This document shows positions 19,405 through 28,363 of a stretch of DNA of 55,680 bases, piece after piece (within the stretch, counting starts at the first letter, position 1; each line of letters opens with the position of its first letter). The notes beneath the pieces were generated by a model that was not told where the DNA came from, ran no database searches, and saw only the letters and a program-made list of their open reading frames with translations. Made by a program: the position numbers and the translations under genes. Source of the stretch: Spirabiliibacterium pneumoniae (GTDB lineage Bacteria > Pseudomonadota > Gammaproteobacteria > Enterobacterales > Pasteurellaceae); NCBI RefSeq assembly GCF_014884995.1, contig NZ_JABMII010000009.1, positions 1 through 55,680 of the forward strand. Direction: 5' to 3'.

Positions 19405-20745
19405 ATGAATTTTTTGTGGTCGCTTGCCTCATTTTTTGTTGTTATTAGCGTTTTGGTGTTTGTGCATGAGTTTGGGCACTTTTGGGCAGCGCGCCGTTGT
19501 GGCATCAAAGTGCTGCGCTTCTCTCTTGGGTTTGGCAAGGTGTTATTTCGTCGCAAAGATAAACAAGGCACCGAGTTTGTGGTGTCGCTTATTCCGCTGG
19601 GTGGGTATGTACGCATGCTCGACAGCTCCGCAGAACCCGTGCCAGCCGATTTAAGCCAATACGATTACAAGCAAAAATCAGTGCTCAAACGTGCCGTCGT
19701 GATTGCAGCGGGCCCTATAGCAAATTTTTTGTTTGCTATTTTGGCCTATTGGGTAATTTTTATGGTTGGCATTCCCGCCGTGAAGCCCGTGATTGGGCAG
19801 GTGGCGTCGCAATCGATAGCAGCGCGTGCTGAGCTGACACCCGATATGCAAATTCGTGCCATTGATGGGGAAAAAGTGCAGGATTGGAACGACATCAACA
19901 TGCTGCTGACCGCCAAACTTGGCAAGCCTGCGGTGACATTGACTGTGGCGAATGTGGATTCTGAACAAGTGCGCAACCGCACTTTAGATTTAGGCCAATG
20001 GCATTACGATCCGCAAAAAGAAGCGGCATTCACCTCTGTTGGCATTACGCCAGTGCATAATGACGTGCAGCTGGTGGTCAGTAAAGTCACGGAAAATTCT
20101 CCCGCGCAGCGTGCAGGATTGAAAGTGGGTGATGAAATTTTAAGCATTAATAATCAAGCGCTGAGCTGGCAAGATGTGGTGCGCATCATTGAAGCAAACT
20201 TGAACCGCACTTTGGATGTGGCGGTGTTGCGTGATGGCGAAACACTGCATTTAGCCATCACGCCAGAATTAAACAAGCAAAATAAAGCGTATATTGGCTT
20301 TGCGCCGACCGTGAAACCTTTGCCTGAAAAGTATCGCAGCGAGTTAAAATATGGTATGCTAGAGGCGCTTGTGCACGGGGTTGAAAAAACGTGGCAACTT
20401 AGCGTGGTGACGGTCAAACTCGTTGGTAAATTGATCACGGGTGACATTTCGTTGAAAAACATCGGCGGGCCAATTGCCATTGCACAAGGCGCGGGCATTT
20501 CCTCAGAAATTGGCTTGCTGTATTATTTAAGTTTTATGGCGCTCATTAGCGTCAACCTTGGCATTATGAATTTGATTCCACTGCCAGTGCTTGATGGTGG
20601 GCATTTGCTCTTTTTAGCAGTGGAAGGTGTGCGCGGCAAGCCAGTGTCTGAACGCGTGCGTGAGATCTTCTTTCGTATTGGCGCAACCGCACTTTTAATG
20701 TTGACGGTTTTTGCCGTATTTAATGATATTATACGTTTTATTTAA
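19405..20745 (+). CDS. rseP: Site-2 intramembrane metalloprotease RseP
   Basis: 446 residues. The zinc motif HEFGH is at 21-25 in the first membrane span. The third ligand lies in PLPVLDGGH (Asp397). Two periplasmic PDZ domains occupy about 110-290. In E. coli it cuts RseA after DegS to release sigma E and also clears leftover signal peptides. It lies directly upstream of bamA, as usual. Confidence 0.97.
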   Translation: MNFLWSLASFFVVISVLVFVHEFGHFWAARRCGIKVLRFSLGFGKVLFRRKDKQGTEFVVSLIPLGGYVRMLDSSAEPVPADLSQYDYKQKSVLKRAVVIAAGPIANFLFAILAYWVIFMVGIPAVKPVIGQVASQSIAARAELTPDMQIRAIDGEKVQDWNDINMLLTAKLGKPAVTLTVANVDSEQVRNRTLDLGQWHYDPQKEAAFTSVGITPVHNDVQLVVSKVTENSPAQRAGLKVGDEILSINNQALSWQDVVRIIEANLNRTLDVAVLRDGETLHLAITPELNKQNKAYIGFAPTVKPLPEKYRSELKYGMLEALVHGVEKTWQLSVVTVKLVGKLITGDISLKNIGGPIAIAQGAGISSEIGLLYYLSFMALISVNLGIMNLIPLPVLDGGHLLFLAVEGVRGKPVSERVREIFFRIGATALLMLTVFAVFNDIIRFI

Positions 20746-20794
20746 GGCAGATTGCCACAAGTGACCAACAATTTAGGGATAGGACTCAGGGACA

Positions 20795-23212
20795 ATGAAA
20801 AAACTTTTAGCAACCAGTTTACTCCTCGCGAGTAGTTCCGTCATGGCGGCGACTTTCACCGTGCAAGATATCCGTGTGGAAGGGACAGACCCCGTAACCG
20901 CACAGCGCATTCGTGCTGCATTGCCAGTGAAAGTGGGCCAACGCGCCAATGACCAAGATTTATCCAAAATTGTGCGCACGTTATTCCAGCGCAATAATAT
21001 TGAAAATGTGGTGGCGCGCCGCGATGGCAGCACCTTAGTGGTGGAAGTGCAACCTCGTCCTTACATTACTGAGCTGGATATTAAAGGCAACAAACAAATT
21101 CCGAAAGACGCGTTGGAAAGCAATTTGCGTGAAAATGGTATCGCGAAAGGCGAAATTCTACAGCGAGAAAAACTAGAAGCGTTCCGAGCTGAGTTGGAAA
21201 AGCATTATCACAGCATGGGTTATAATAATGTAGAAGTCAAAACAGTGATTGATGATCTTGGGCAAGGTCGTGCCAAATTAACTCTAGACATCACGGAAAA
21301 TAAATCTTCGTTGGTGAAAACCATCAACTTTGAAGGCAATAACACCTTTAGCGACAGTAAATTATTACAACAAGTGGACATTCAGCCTGACGTGTCGTGG
21401 TGGAATATTTTTGCCAGCAGCCGTTTTTCTGAGCCAAAATTTGAAAAAGATTTGAATACATTGCGTGATTTCTACCTTAATCAAGGGTATGCAAAATTCC
21501 GTATTTTGGATACGGATGTCAAATTAAGTGATGATAAGAAGAACATCGATATCACGATCAAAATGGACGAAGGTGAAAAATATAACATTAATGATGTCAA
21601 AATCATTGGTGATACCGCAGGCATGAATCAAGAATTAAATCAATTGCTTGTTAACGTGAAACGTGGTGAGCAATTCCGTGGTAGTACCGTACGTCGCATT
21701 GAAGAGGGCATTAAATCCACACTCGGCGAGCGTGGTTATGCTAATCCGCAAATTCATGTGCAACCTGAATTCAATGATGCGCAACATTCAGTGGATTTGA
21801 TTGTCGTGGTGGAAGCGGGGCGTCGCTACTATGTGCGCAGTATCCGCTTTGAAGGTAACGATGTCAGTGCAGACTCTACCTTGCGTCAAGAAATGCGTCA
21901 ACCTGAAGGCGCGTGGCTCAATACCGCACTTTTAGATCAAGGGAAATACCGCCTAGAACGCACAGGTTTTTATGAGACAGTCGATATGCAAACGCTCGCT
22001 GTACCGAATGTAGATGACCAAGTGGATGTGGTTTACAAAGTTAAAGAACGTAACACTGGCAGTATTAACTTTGGTGTCGGATATGGTACTGAAAGTGGCT
22101 TGAGTTATCAGGCGAGTATCAAACAAGATAATTTCCTCGGCATGGGATCGTCTGTGAGTTTGTCAGGGACTAAAAATAAATACGCCACCAGCATCAACCT
22201 CGGCTATAACGAACCGTACTTCACCCGCGATGGCGTTAGCCTAGGGGGCAACGCGTTTTACGACAAATATGACTACTCAGATTCCAGCACCACAGCGGCT
22301 TATTCTCGTACGAGCTATGGCCTTAATGGAACGCTTGGTTTCCCAGTGAATGAAAATAATTCCTACTATTTAGGGCTAGGTTGGGTGCGTAATAAATTGA
22401 AGGATATGTATCCTGAATATAACCGTGCGCTATATCTCCATTCCATGAATATTGATAAATGGACGGTGAAAACTGATGACTTTGAGTTCAGTGCAGGTTG
22501 GAATTATAACACTTTAAACCGTGGCTTTTTACCAACCGATGGTACGCGTGCGAGCATTGGCGGTAAAATCACCATTCCTGGCTCTGACAATAAATACTAT
22601 AAAGTCAACGCCGATGTAGTTACTTTCAAACCACTGAACTATGACCAAACTTGGGTATTGATGGGTAAAGCGGGCTTGTCTTACGCGAAAGGTTTTGGTG
22701 GTAAAGAAATGCCGTTCTATCAAAACTATAGCGCTGGTGGCATCGGCAGCTTGCGTGGTTTTGCCTACGGTGCGGTGGGGCCAAAAGCAATTTATCCAGG
22801 CTGTAATGATGGTGATCGTAATACCCCTGTTACCACCAACAAAAATGCTTACCAATGTATCAACAACGATGTTATCGGCGGTAACGCGATGGCGACAGCT
22901 GGTGTAGAATTGATTATGCCAACCCCATTTGTCAGTGATAAAAACCAAAACGTGGTGCGCACCTCGGTATTCTTGGATGCAGCCAGTGTATGGAACACGA
23001 AATGGAAAAAAGGCACTCGTAAAGAGTTTGATATTCAACAAGGTCAAATCGCCAACTACGGCAATCCGAAACGTGTACGCGCGTCTGCTGGCCTTGCATT
23101 CCAATGGAATTCTCCAATTGGGCCATTGGTGTTCTCGTATGCTAAGCCAGTAAAAAAATACGAAGGTGATGAAATTGAACAATTCCAATTTAGCATTGGT
23201 GGTACGTTCTAA
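20795..23212 (+). CDS. bamA: Outer-membrane protein assembly factor BamA
   Basis: 805 residues: signal peptide (cleavage near residue 18-19, SVMA), five POTRA domains to about 420, then a 16-strand Omp85 barrel ending in Phe. The lid-loop motif is LRGF at 653-656 (VRGF in E. coli). It is the core of the BAM machine that inserts outer-membrane beta-barrels, and would be needed for the adhesin anchor at the right end of the window. A 49-base gap follows rseP. Confidence 0.98.
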   Translation: MKKLLATSLLLASSSVMAATFTVQDIRVEGTDPVTAQRIRAALPVKVGQRANDQDLSKIVRTLFQRNNIENVVARRDGSTLVVEVQPRPYITELDIKGNKQIPKDALESNLRENGIAKGEILQREKLEAFRAELEKHYHSMGYNNVEVKTVIDDLGQGRAKLTLDITENKSSLVKTINFEGNNTFSDSKLLQQVDIQPDVSWWNIFASSRFSEPKFEKDLNTLRDFYLNQGYAKFRILDTDVKLSDDKKNIDITIKMDEGEKYNINDVKIIGDTAGMNQELNQLLVNVKRGEQFRGSTVRRIEEGIKSTLGERGYANPQIHVQPEFNDAQHSVDLIVVVEAGRRYYVRSIRFEGNDVSADSTLRQEMRQPEGAWLNTALLDQGKYRLERTGFYETVDMQTLAVPNVDDQVDVVYKVKERNTGSINFGVGYGTESGLSYQASIKQDNFLGMGSSVSLSGTKNKYATSINLGYNEPYFTRDGVSLGGNAFYDKYDYSDSSTTAAYSRTSYGLNGTLGFPVNENNSYYLGLGWVRNKLKDMYPEYNRALYLHSMNIDKWTVKTDDFEFSAGWNYNTLNRGFLPTDGTRASIGGKITIPGSDNKYYKVNADVVTFKPLNYDQTWVLMGKAGLSYAKGFGGKEMPFYQNYSAGGIGSLRGFAYGAVGPKAIYPGCNDGDRNTPVTTNKNAYQCINNDVIGGNAMATAGVELIMPTPFVSDKNQNVVRTSVFLDAASVWNTKWKKGTRKEFDIQQGQIANYGNPKRVRASAGLAFQWNSPIGPLVFSYAKPVKKYEGDEIEQFQFSIGGTF

Positions 23213-23226
23213 TTCATTAGAATAAA

Positions 23227-23256
23227 AGAACTTTTTATTAAAAGTGCGGTCTTAAA
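23227..23256 (+). promoter_or_regulatory. Possible sigma-E promoter of skp
   Basis: AGAACTT (23227-23233), 16 bp, TCTTAAA (23250-23256). This resembles the RpoE consensus GGAACTT-N15-16-TCNAA, and skp is a sigma-E regulon gene in E. coli. An uptake signal fills part of the spacer (23242-23250), so the match may be chance. Confidence 0.35.
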
Positions 23257-23306
23257 CAATGTGGCAGAGTGTTCTGCCCGTTAACAACACAAAAAAGGAT
23301 ATAATT

Positions 23307-23855
23307 ATGAAAAACACTATAAAAGTGGCAGGATTAACTCTCGCATTAGCACTCACATCAGCGTTTGCACAGGCGGAAGAAAATATTGCTTATATTGACT
23401 CTGCAGCCATCTTCCAAAGCCATCCAGATCGCGAAGCGGTGGCCAAAAAAATTGATGACGAACTCAAAGGTCCAGCTGAAAAATTACAAGCTGCTGAGAA
23501 AAAAATCGTTGATAAAATGAAAGCATTGGAAAAAGAAGCACCAAAACTTCGCCGTGCTGATATTCAAAAACGTGAAGACGAAATTAACAAATTGCGTCAA
23601 AGCTACCAAGAACAAGTGAATGCTTTCCAGCAAAAAAATGAAAAATTGCAATATGAAGAGCGTGCAAAACTGTTGCAAAGTATTCAGGAAGCGACCAATG
23701 AAGTGGCTAAAGAGAAAAATTATACTTATGTGATCGATGCGAATGCGCTGGTTTATGCAGCCGATGGTAAAGATATCACTAAAGAAGTGTTGGATCACAT
23801 TAAACCTGCTGAAAAAGCACCCGCGAAAGCAGAAGAGAAAAAAGCAGGGAAGTAA
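23307..23855 (+). CDS. skp: Periplasmic chaperone Skp (OmpH)
   Basis: 182 residues from the ATG at 23307 (AAAGGAT upstream); the frame extends 16 codons further up without a signal-peptide start. Signal peptide to about residue 21-23, then the OmpH fold: a short beta body and long charged coiled arms (about 60-130) that cage unfolded outer-membrane proteins as a trimer. The tail AEKAPAKAEEKKAGK is a Lys/Ala-rich extension beyond the core. It follows bamA and precedes lpxD, the conserved order. Confidence 0.96.
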   Translation: MKNTIKVAGLTLALALTSAFAQAEENIAYIDSAAIFQSHPDREAVAKKIDDELKGPAEKLQAAEKKIVDKMKALEKEAPKLRRADIQKREDEINKLRQSYQEQVNAFQQKNEKLQYEERAKLLQSIQEATNEVAKEKNYTYVIDANALVYAADGKDITKEVLDHIKPAEKAPAKAEEKKAGK

Positions 23856-23861
23856 TCCATC

Positions 23862-24887
23862 ATGGCAAGTTTTAGCTTAAAGCAACTTGCAGAGCATGTG
23901 AAAGGGCGCTTGCGTGGCGATGCAAGTGCCGTTATCACGAGCATTGCACCCCTTGAACGTGCCACAGCGGATGAGCTGAGCTTTATCACTAATGCAAAAT
24001 ACCGAGAATTACTCGCTCAAAGTCAGGCGGGTTGCTTGCTGGTGAAAGAAGACGATGTACCGTTTTGCGCAGAGCACAGCAACTTGATTGTCACGCAAGA
24101 CCCTTATGTCGCTTACGCCAAAATTGCGCAATTGATTGACAACACACCGCAGCCTGCCGATGGCATTGCTGAAAGTGCGGTGATTGCACAAAGTGCGGTT
24201 TTAGGTCGTGACGTTAGCATTGGTGCCAACGCTGTGATCGAAGATGGCGTGGTACTTGGTGATAACGTGGTGATTGGCGCAGGCTGTTTTGTTGGGCAAA
24301 ATGCACGCATTGGCGACAGCAGCAAGTTATGGGCTAATGTCAGCGTTTATCACAATGTAGAAATTGGTCAGCATTGCTTGATTCAATCTAATACCGTCAT
24401 CGGGGGAGATGGTTTTGGCTATGCCAATGAGCAGGGTAAATGGGTGAAAATCCCGCAAACGGGCAGTGTGAAAATTGGCAATCACGTTGAAATTGGCGCG
24501 TGTACCTGTATTGACCGTGGTGCTCTTGATGACACAGTGATCGAAGATAACGTGATCATTGATAATCTTTGTCAAATTGCGCACAATGTGCACATTGGCA
24601 CTGGGACTGCGGTGGCTGGTGGTGTGATTATGGCGGGTAGCCTCAATGTTGGGCGCTACTGCTTGATTGGCGGCGCAAGCGTTATCAATGGGCATATGAG
24701 CATTTGCGATGGCGTAACCATCACTGGCATGGGTATGGTGATGCGTCCAATCGACAAGCCAGGTGTTTATTCATCGGGTATTCCATTGCAAACGAATAAA
24801 GAATGGCGCAAAACAGCTGCCTTGACGTTAAATATCAGTGATATTAATAGACGTCTCAAATCGTTAGAAAAAGAGAATAAAAAATAA
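23862..24887 (+). CDS. lpxD: UDP-3-O-(3-hydroxyacyl)glucosamine N-acyltransferase LpxD
   Basis: 341 residues. An N-terminal uridine-binding domain is followed by a left-handed beta helix of hexapeptide repeats (many IGxxAVI units). The catalytic His241 is in QIAHNVHIG (His239 in E. coli). It adds the second acyl chain in lipid A synthesis, using acyl-ACP. It begins 6 bases after skp. Confidence 0.98.
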   Translation: MASFSLKQLAEHVKGRLRGDASAVITSIAPLERATADELSFITNAKYRELLAQSQAGCLLVKEDDVPFCAEHSNLIVTQDPYVAYAKIAQLIDNTPQPADGIAESAVIAQSAVLGRDVSIGANAVIEDGVVLGDNVVIGAGCFVGQNARIGDSSKLWANVSVYHNVEIGQHCLIQSNTVIGGDGFGYANEQGKWVKIPQTGSVKIGNHVEIGACTCIDRGALDDTVIEDNVIIDNLCQIAHNVHIGTGTAVAGGVIMAGSLNVGRYCLIGGASVINGHMSICDGVTITGMGMVMRPIDKPGVYSSGIPLQTNKEWRKTAALTLNISDINRRLKSLEKENKK

Positions 24888-24931
24888 CTAAAGGATGGAG
24901 TTGTATTTTTTGCAACCTTAAGGAATTTATA

Positions 24932-25399
24932 GTGACAGAGCAAGTTGAAACATCAAAAAAACAAAAAATTGTGGACATTAACGAGATCATGCAGCTTTTG
25001 CCACACCGTTATCCTTTTTTACTCGTTGATCGTGTTATCGACTTTGAAGAAGGCAAATGGCTAAAAGCAATTAAAAATGTGTCTGTTAATGAGCCATGTT
25101 TTACTGGCCACTTTCCGCAAAAGCCTGTATTTCCTGGGGTGTTGATTCTTGAAGCCATGGCGCAGGCAACAGGCGTGTTAGCGTTTAAAACCCTCGCTTT
25201 GCCAAAAGATGAGTTATTCTATTTTGCAGCAATCGACAACGCCCGCTTCAAACGCCCTGTTGAGCCAGGTGATCAAATGATCTTGGAAGTACACTTTATC
25301 AAAGAGCGTCGTGGTGTGACTCGCTTTACAGGCGTGGCCACCGTTGATGGCAAAGTCGTTTGTGAAGCAGAGCTAATGTGTGCCCGTCGGGGTATGTAA
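24932..25399 (+). CDS. fabZ: 3-hydroxyacyl-[ACP] dehydratase FabZ
   Basis: 155 residues, hot-dog fold. Catalytic His60 ([15 protein letters not shown]) and Glu74 (LILEAMAQ) are present; [13 protein letters not shown] at 23-35 is the family start. The start codon is GTG at 24932 with TAAGGA seven bases upstream. It dehydrates 3-hydroxyacyl-ACP for fatty-acid elongation and competes with LpxA for 3-hydroxymyristoyl-ACP, which is why it is encoded between lpxD and lpxA. Confidence 0.97.
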   Translation: MTEQVETSKKQKIVDINEIMQLLPHRYPFLLVDRVIDFEEGKWLKAIKNVSVNEPCFTGHFPQKPVFPGVLILEAMAQATGVLAFKTLALPKDELFYFAAIDNARFKRPVEPGDQMILEVHFIKERRGVTRFTGVATVDGKVVCEAELMCARRGM

Positions 25400-25408
25400 G
25401 GAGCAAAC

Positions 25409-26197
25409 ATGATCGATCCATCTGCCAAAATTCACCCACAAGCTATTGTCAGTGATGGCGCAAAAATTGGTGCAGAGGTTGAAATTGGTCCATTTTGCGT
25501 GATTGGTCCCGAGGTTGAAATTGGTGCACGCACCAAATTGAATTCTCATGTGGTGGTTGATGGTAACACCACGATTGGTTGTGATAATCAAATTTTTCAA
25601 TTTGCCAGCATTGGTGAAATTAACCAAGATTTGAAATATAAAGGCGAGCCAACAAAAACCATTATTGGGGATCGCAACCGCATTCGTGAAAGTGTTACCA
25701 TTCATCGTGGTACCGTGCAAGGCGGCGGTGTAACGCGGGTGGGGGATGATAATCTTTTGATGATCAACGCCCATATAGCACACGATTGCCAGATTAAAAA
25801 TCATTGTATCCTCGCCAATAATGCGACCCTTGCAGGGCATGTAGAACTGGATGATTTCGTGATTGTAGGTGGCATGTCGGCTATTCATCAATTTGTGATC
25901 GTTGGTGCGCATGTGATGCTCGGTGGTGGTTCCATGGTGAGTCAAGATGTCCCACCTTATGTTATGGCGCAAGGTAATCATGCTCGCCCATTTGGTGTCA
26001 ATTTTGAGGGCCTCAAACGGCGTGGGTTTGATAAACAAGCTATGCGCGCCGTGCGCAGTGTGTATAAATTGATCTATCGCAGTGGCAAGAGCTTAGAAGA
26101 AGTCATCCCAGAAATTGAACAACTCGCTGAAAGTGAAACAGCGGTAAGTTTTTTCCTCTCCTTTTTCAAACGCTCCACTCGCGGCATCATCCGCTAA
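25409..26197 (+). CDS. lpxA: UDP-N-acetylglucosamine acyltransferase LpxA
   Basis: 262 residues, trimeric left-handed beta helix. Catalytic His125 is in [10 protein letters not shown]. Gly173 ([10 protein letters not shown]) matches the E. coli acyl-chain ruler position that selects 14-carbon chains, so a 3-hydroxymyristoyl lipid A is expected. It starts lipid A synthesis. In E. coli lpxB follows directly; here lpxA is closed by a terminator and lpxB lies 21 kb further on. Confidence 0.98.
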   Translation: MIDPSAKIHPQAIVSDGAKIGAEVEIGPFCVIGPEVEIGARTKLNSHVVVDGNTTIGCDNQIFQFASIGEINQDLKYKGEPTKTIIGDRNRIRESVTIHRGTVQGGGVTRVGDDNLLMINAHIAHDCQIKNHCILANNATLAGHVELDDFVIVGGMSAIHQFVIVGAHVMLGGGSMVSQDVPPYVMAQGNHARPFGVNFEGLKRRGFDKQAMRAVRSVYKLIYRSGKSLEEVIPEIEQLAESETAVSFFLSFFKRSTRGIIR

Positions 26198-26204
26198 TGA
26201 TCTT

Positions 26205-26233
26205 AACCGCACTTTTCTCAAAGTGCGGTTTTC
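26205..26233 (+). terminator. lpxA terminator made of paired uptake signals
   Basis: An 11-bp stem AACCGCACTTT / AAAGTGCGGTT with loop TCTC then TTT, 7 bases after the lpxA stop. Each arm holds an uptake signal. It ends the long rpsB-to-lpxA gene string exactly where E. coli continues into lpxB. Confidence 0.8.
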
Positions 26234-26390
26234 AACCCCAAACCAGACCATATCATATCAATTATTTTACCGATTTGAAGCACCCTTATTCTCCTCTGAT
26301 TTATGGTAAATCTGATGATTAAATCATCTATTTTTGTTTACCCTGTGAACAGCATTGTCAGATTTTATTGCACAAAAACGTATAAAAACC

Positions 26391-26419
26391 TTGCAACAAA
26401 AGGGCTATGATAATAAACT
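26391..26419 (+). promoter_or_regulatory. Probable promoter of the dcw cluster
   Basis: TTGCAA (26391-26396), 17 bp, TAAACT (26414-26419), ending 12 bp before the MraZ boxes. The surrounding 26234-26390 is AT-rich spacer in which I see no gene. Confidence 0.5.
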
Positions 26420-26430
26420 TAAGCCAAAGG

Positions 26431-26455
26431 TGGGAAAAAGTGGGATTTAGTGGAA
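26431..26455 (+). promoter_or_regulatory. MraZ operator: three TGGGA-type boxes
   Basis: TGGGA, TGGGA and TGGAA start at 26431, 26441 and 26451, each separated by 5 nt, giving a helical period of 10 bp. E. coli MraZ binds TGGGN repeats with 5-nt spacers to repress its own operon. Spacing, copy number and position 39-63 bp before mraZ all fit. Confidence 0.85.
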
Positions 26456-26493
26456 GTTTTTCTCGAGTTGACGTAAATTGAAAAGAGCAAATT

Positions 26494-26952
26494 ATGTTTC
26501 GTGGCGCGACATCCATCAGCTTAGATAGCAAAGGGCGGTTTTCTATCCCGACATGCTATCGCGCTGAAATCATGGCGCAAAATGAAGGGCAAATGGTTTG
26601 CACTGTGGATATTCGCCAGCCCTGTTTACTGCTTTATCCGTTAAATGAATGGGAAGTCATTGAGCAAAAGCTGCTGAGCTTGTCGAATTTTGATATTAAT
26701 CAACGCAGGCTACAACGTGTGATGTTGGGTTTTGCTACCGAGTGTGGGTTAGATAAAAATGGTCGCATTTTGTTAAGCCCGACCCTACGTGAGCAGATTC
26801 AGCTTGAGAAAAATATCAAACTGGTTGGTCAACTCAACAAATTTGAGCTTTGGAGCGAAGCGCGTTGGAATGCGCAAATTACCGAAGATATCGAATATGC
26901 CAGCAGCGAGGCATTTTTTGCCACTGAAGAATTAAAGACGCTGTCACTGTAA
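26494..26952 (+). CDS. mraZ: Transcriptional regulator MraZ
   Basis: 152 residues, the usual length, with two SpoVT/AbrB-like repeats (about 1-60 and 75-140); [18 protein letters not shown] and [12 protein letters not shown] are the paired signatures. It forms a DNA-binding ring that represses the dcw promoter and opposes RsmH effects. It is the first gene of the cluster, with its own binding boxes upstream. Confidence 0.97.
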   Translation: MFRGATSISLDSKGRFSIPTCYRAEIMAQNEGQMVCTVDIRQPCLLLYPLNEWEVIEQKLLSLSNFDINQRRLQRVMLGFATECGLDKNGRILLSPTLREQIQLEKNIKLVGQLNKFELWSEARWNAQITEDIEYASSEAFFATEELKTLSL

Positions 26953-27007
26953 TTAAACAAGAGAAAGACGCATCTTTCCAACAGTGTCAGTTGCACTAGC
27001 AGGGCAA

Positions 27008-27029
27008 GCGGCGTATATGGATACGCCGC
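27008..27029 (+). other. Strong hairpin in the mraZ-rsmH gap
   Basis: A perfect 9-bp inverted repeat GCGGCGTAT / ATACGCCGC with loop ATGG lies in the 119-bp gap. No T-run follows, so it is not an ordinary terminator. It could be an RNA processing or stability element, or slow polymerase between the regulator and the rest of the dcw operon. Confidence 0.6.
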
Positions 27030-27057
27030 GAACCCATTTAATCTAATACATTTTTAC

Positions 27058-27075
27058 ATGAGTTCACTAATATGA
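27058..27075 (+). other. Possible five-codon leader open reading frame at the rsmH start
   Basis: An ATG at 27058 opens a frame encoding MSSLI whose stop TGA (27073-27075) overlaps the rsmH ATG (ATGA). The octamer ATGAGTTC occurs at both starts, 14 bp apart. Neither start has a clear ribosome site. Coupled re-initiation or a duplicated start region are both possible. Confidence 0.3.
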
Positions 27076-28034
27076 GTTCGTCGCCAAATGCCAACACAGG
27101 TCATATCACGGTACTGCTAAATGAAGCCGTAGCGGGTCTGGCTGTGAAAGAAAACGGCATTTATATTGATGGCACATTTGGCCGTGGCGGACACAGTCGT
27201 AAAATTCTTTCACAATTGGGTGAGCATGGACGTTTGCTCGCCATCGATCGCGATCCGCGTGCGATTGCAGAAGCCCAGCGCATTCATGACCCACGCTTTT
27301 CCATTATCCACAGCCCATTTTCTACTCTGACGCAAATTTGCGCACAGCATAATTTAACAGGTCAAATTGATGGTATTTTGCTTGATCTTGGTGTTTCCTC
27401 GCCACAGCTTGACGATGCAGAGCGTGGGTTTAGTTTTATGCAAGACGGTCCGCTGGATATGCGCATGGACCCAACCCAAGGCCTAAGCGCACAAGCGTGG
27501 CTTGAGCAAGTTTCAGTTGACGATCTCACTTGGGTGTTGAAGACATTTGGTGAAGAACGTTTTGCGAAACGAATTGCTAGTGCAATCGTTAGTTTTAATC
27601 AGTTGGCGAAACAAAATGGTGAACCTACACTTAACCGCACTTCACAACTTAGCGCATTAATTGCACAAACTGTGCCTTTTAAAGATAAACACAAGCACCC
27701 AGCTACCCGCACATTTCAGGCGATCCGCATTTTTATTAACAGCGAACTGGATGAATTGGAAACCGCACTTCAAGGCGCATTAAGCGTGTTACGATCAGGT
27801 GGGCGACTGTCTATTATCAGCTTCCATTCATTAGAAGATCGCATGGTGAAGCATTTTTTCAAAAAACAAAGCAAAGGACTTGAAATTCCTAAAGGCTTGC
27901 CTGTGCGTGATGATGAATTTGACCGTGGGCAAACATTAAAATTGGTGGGCAAAGCGATCAAGCCTAGTGCGCAAGAAATTGAGATAAATCCACGCTCACG
28001 CAGTGCGGTGTTGCGAGTGGGAGAAAAGCTATGA
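27072..28034 (+). CDS. rsmH: 16S rRNA (cytosine(1402)-N4)-methyltransferase RsmH
   Basis: 320 residues. The SAM motif [10 protein letters not shown] is at 33-42; [20 protein letters not shown] and the C-terminal [10 protein letters not shown] are typical. It methylates C1402 in the ribosomal decoding centre. The start at 27072 gives the expected N-terminus; no strong Shine-Dalgarno is seen. Its stop overlaps the ftsL start by four bases. Confidence 0.97.
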   Translation: MSSSPNANTGHITVLLNEAVAGLAVKENGIYIDGTFGRGGHSRKILSQLGEHGRLLAIDRDPRAIAEAQRIHDPRFSIIHSPFSTLTQICAQHNLTGQIDGILLDLGVSSPQLDDAERGFSFMQDGPLDMRMDPTQGLSAQAWLEQVSVDDLTWVLKTFGEERFAKRIASAIVSFNQLAKQNGEPTLNRTSQLSALIAQTVPFKDKHKHPATRTFQAIRIFINSELDELETALQGALSVLRSGGRLSIISFHSLEDRMVKHFFKKQSKGLEIPKGLPVRDDEFDRGQTLKLVGKAIKPSAQEIEINPRSRSAVLRVGEKL

Positions 28035-28354
28035 ACGTGAGCGATCGTCACCCATTGCGTAAAATCATCATAGATGATTTGCTTGCCGCTAATAAAATTG
28101 CGTTGGTGTTGCTGCTTGTGGTGATCTTAAGTGCGGTCGCAACGATTTATATGATTCATCAAACGCGTCAACTTAACGCACATAACGGCGAATTGATATT
28201 AGAAAAACGTGCGTTAGAAAACGATTATGTCAATCTCAAGCTCGAAGAACATGCACTCGATGACAATGTGCGTATCACAGGGGTGGCACGCCGAATGCAC
28301 ATGGGTGAAATTGCCAACGAGCAGCAAGTAATTATTATTGAGCCAGGTCATTAG
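28031..28354 (+). CDS. ftsL: Cell division protein FtsL
   Basis: 107 residues: short cytoplasmic N-terminus, one membrane span (about 24-43) and a periplasmic coiled coil (about 45-90). It acts with FtsB and FtsQ to activate FtsW-FtsI at the septum. Sequence is poorly conserved in the family; the call rests on position between rsmH and ftsI, topology and length. Confidence 0.95.
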   Translation: MNVSDRHPLRKIIIDDLLAANKIALVLLLVVILSAVATIYMIHQTRQLNAHNGELILEKRALENDYVNLKLEEHALDDNVRITGVARRMHMGEIANEQQVIIIEPGH

Positions 28355-28363
28355 GGTAGCACG

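Noticed and set aside
22529-23188. 219-codon frame on the minus strand opposite bamA
   Set aside because: Antisense to a conserved barrel gene, with no recognisable domain; a codon-bias shadow.
25373-26038. 221-codon frame on the minus strand opposite lpxA
   Set aside because: Produced by the hexapeptide repeat periodicity of lpxA; the Asn/His-rich product has no known fold.
23862-26197. lpxD and lpxA as a tandem duplication
   Set aside because: Both contain hexapeptide repeats, but their catalytic motifs and remaining sequence identify distinct conserved enzymes.
26198-26493. Mobile element at the dcw insertion joint
   Set aside because: No transposase, inverted repeats, tRNA or target duplication at either joint; ordinary recombination or inversion explains it better.
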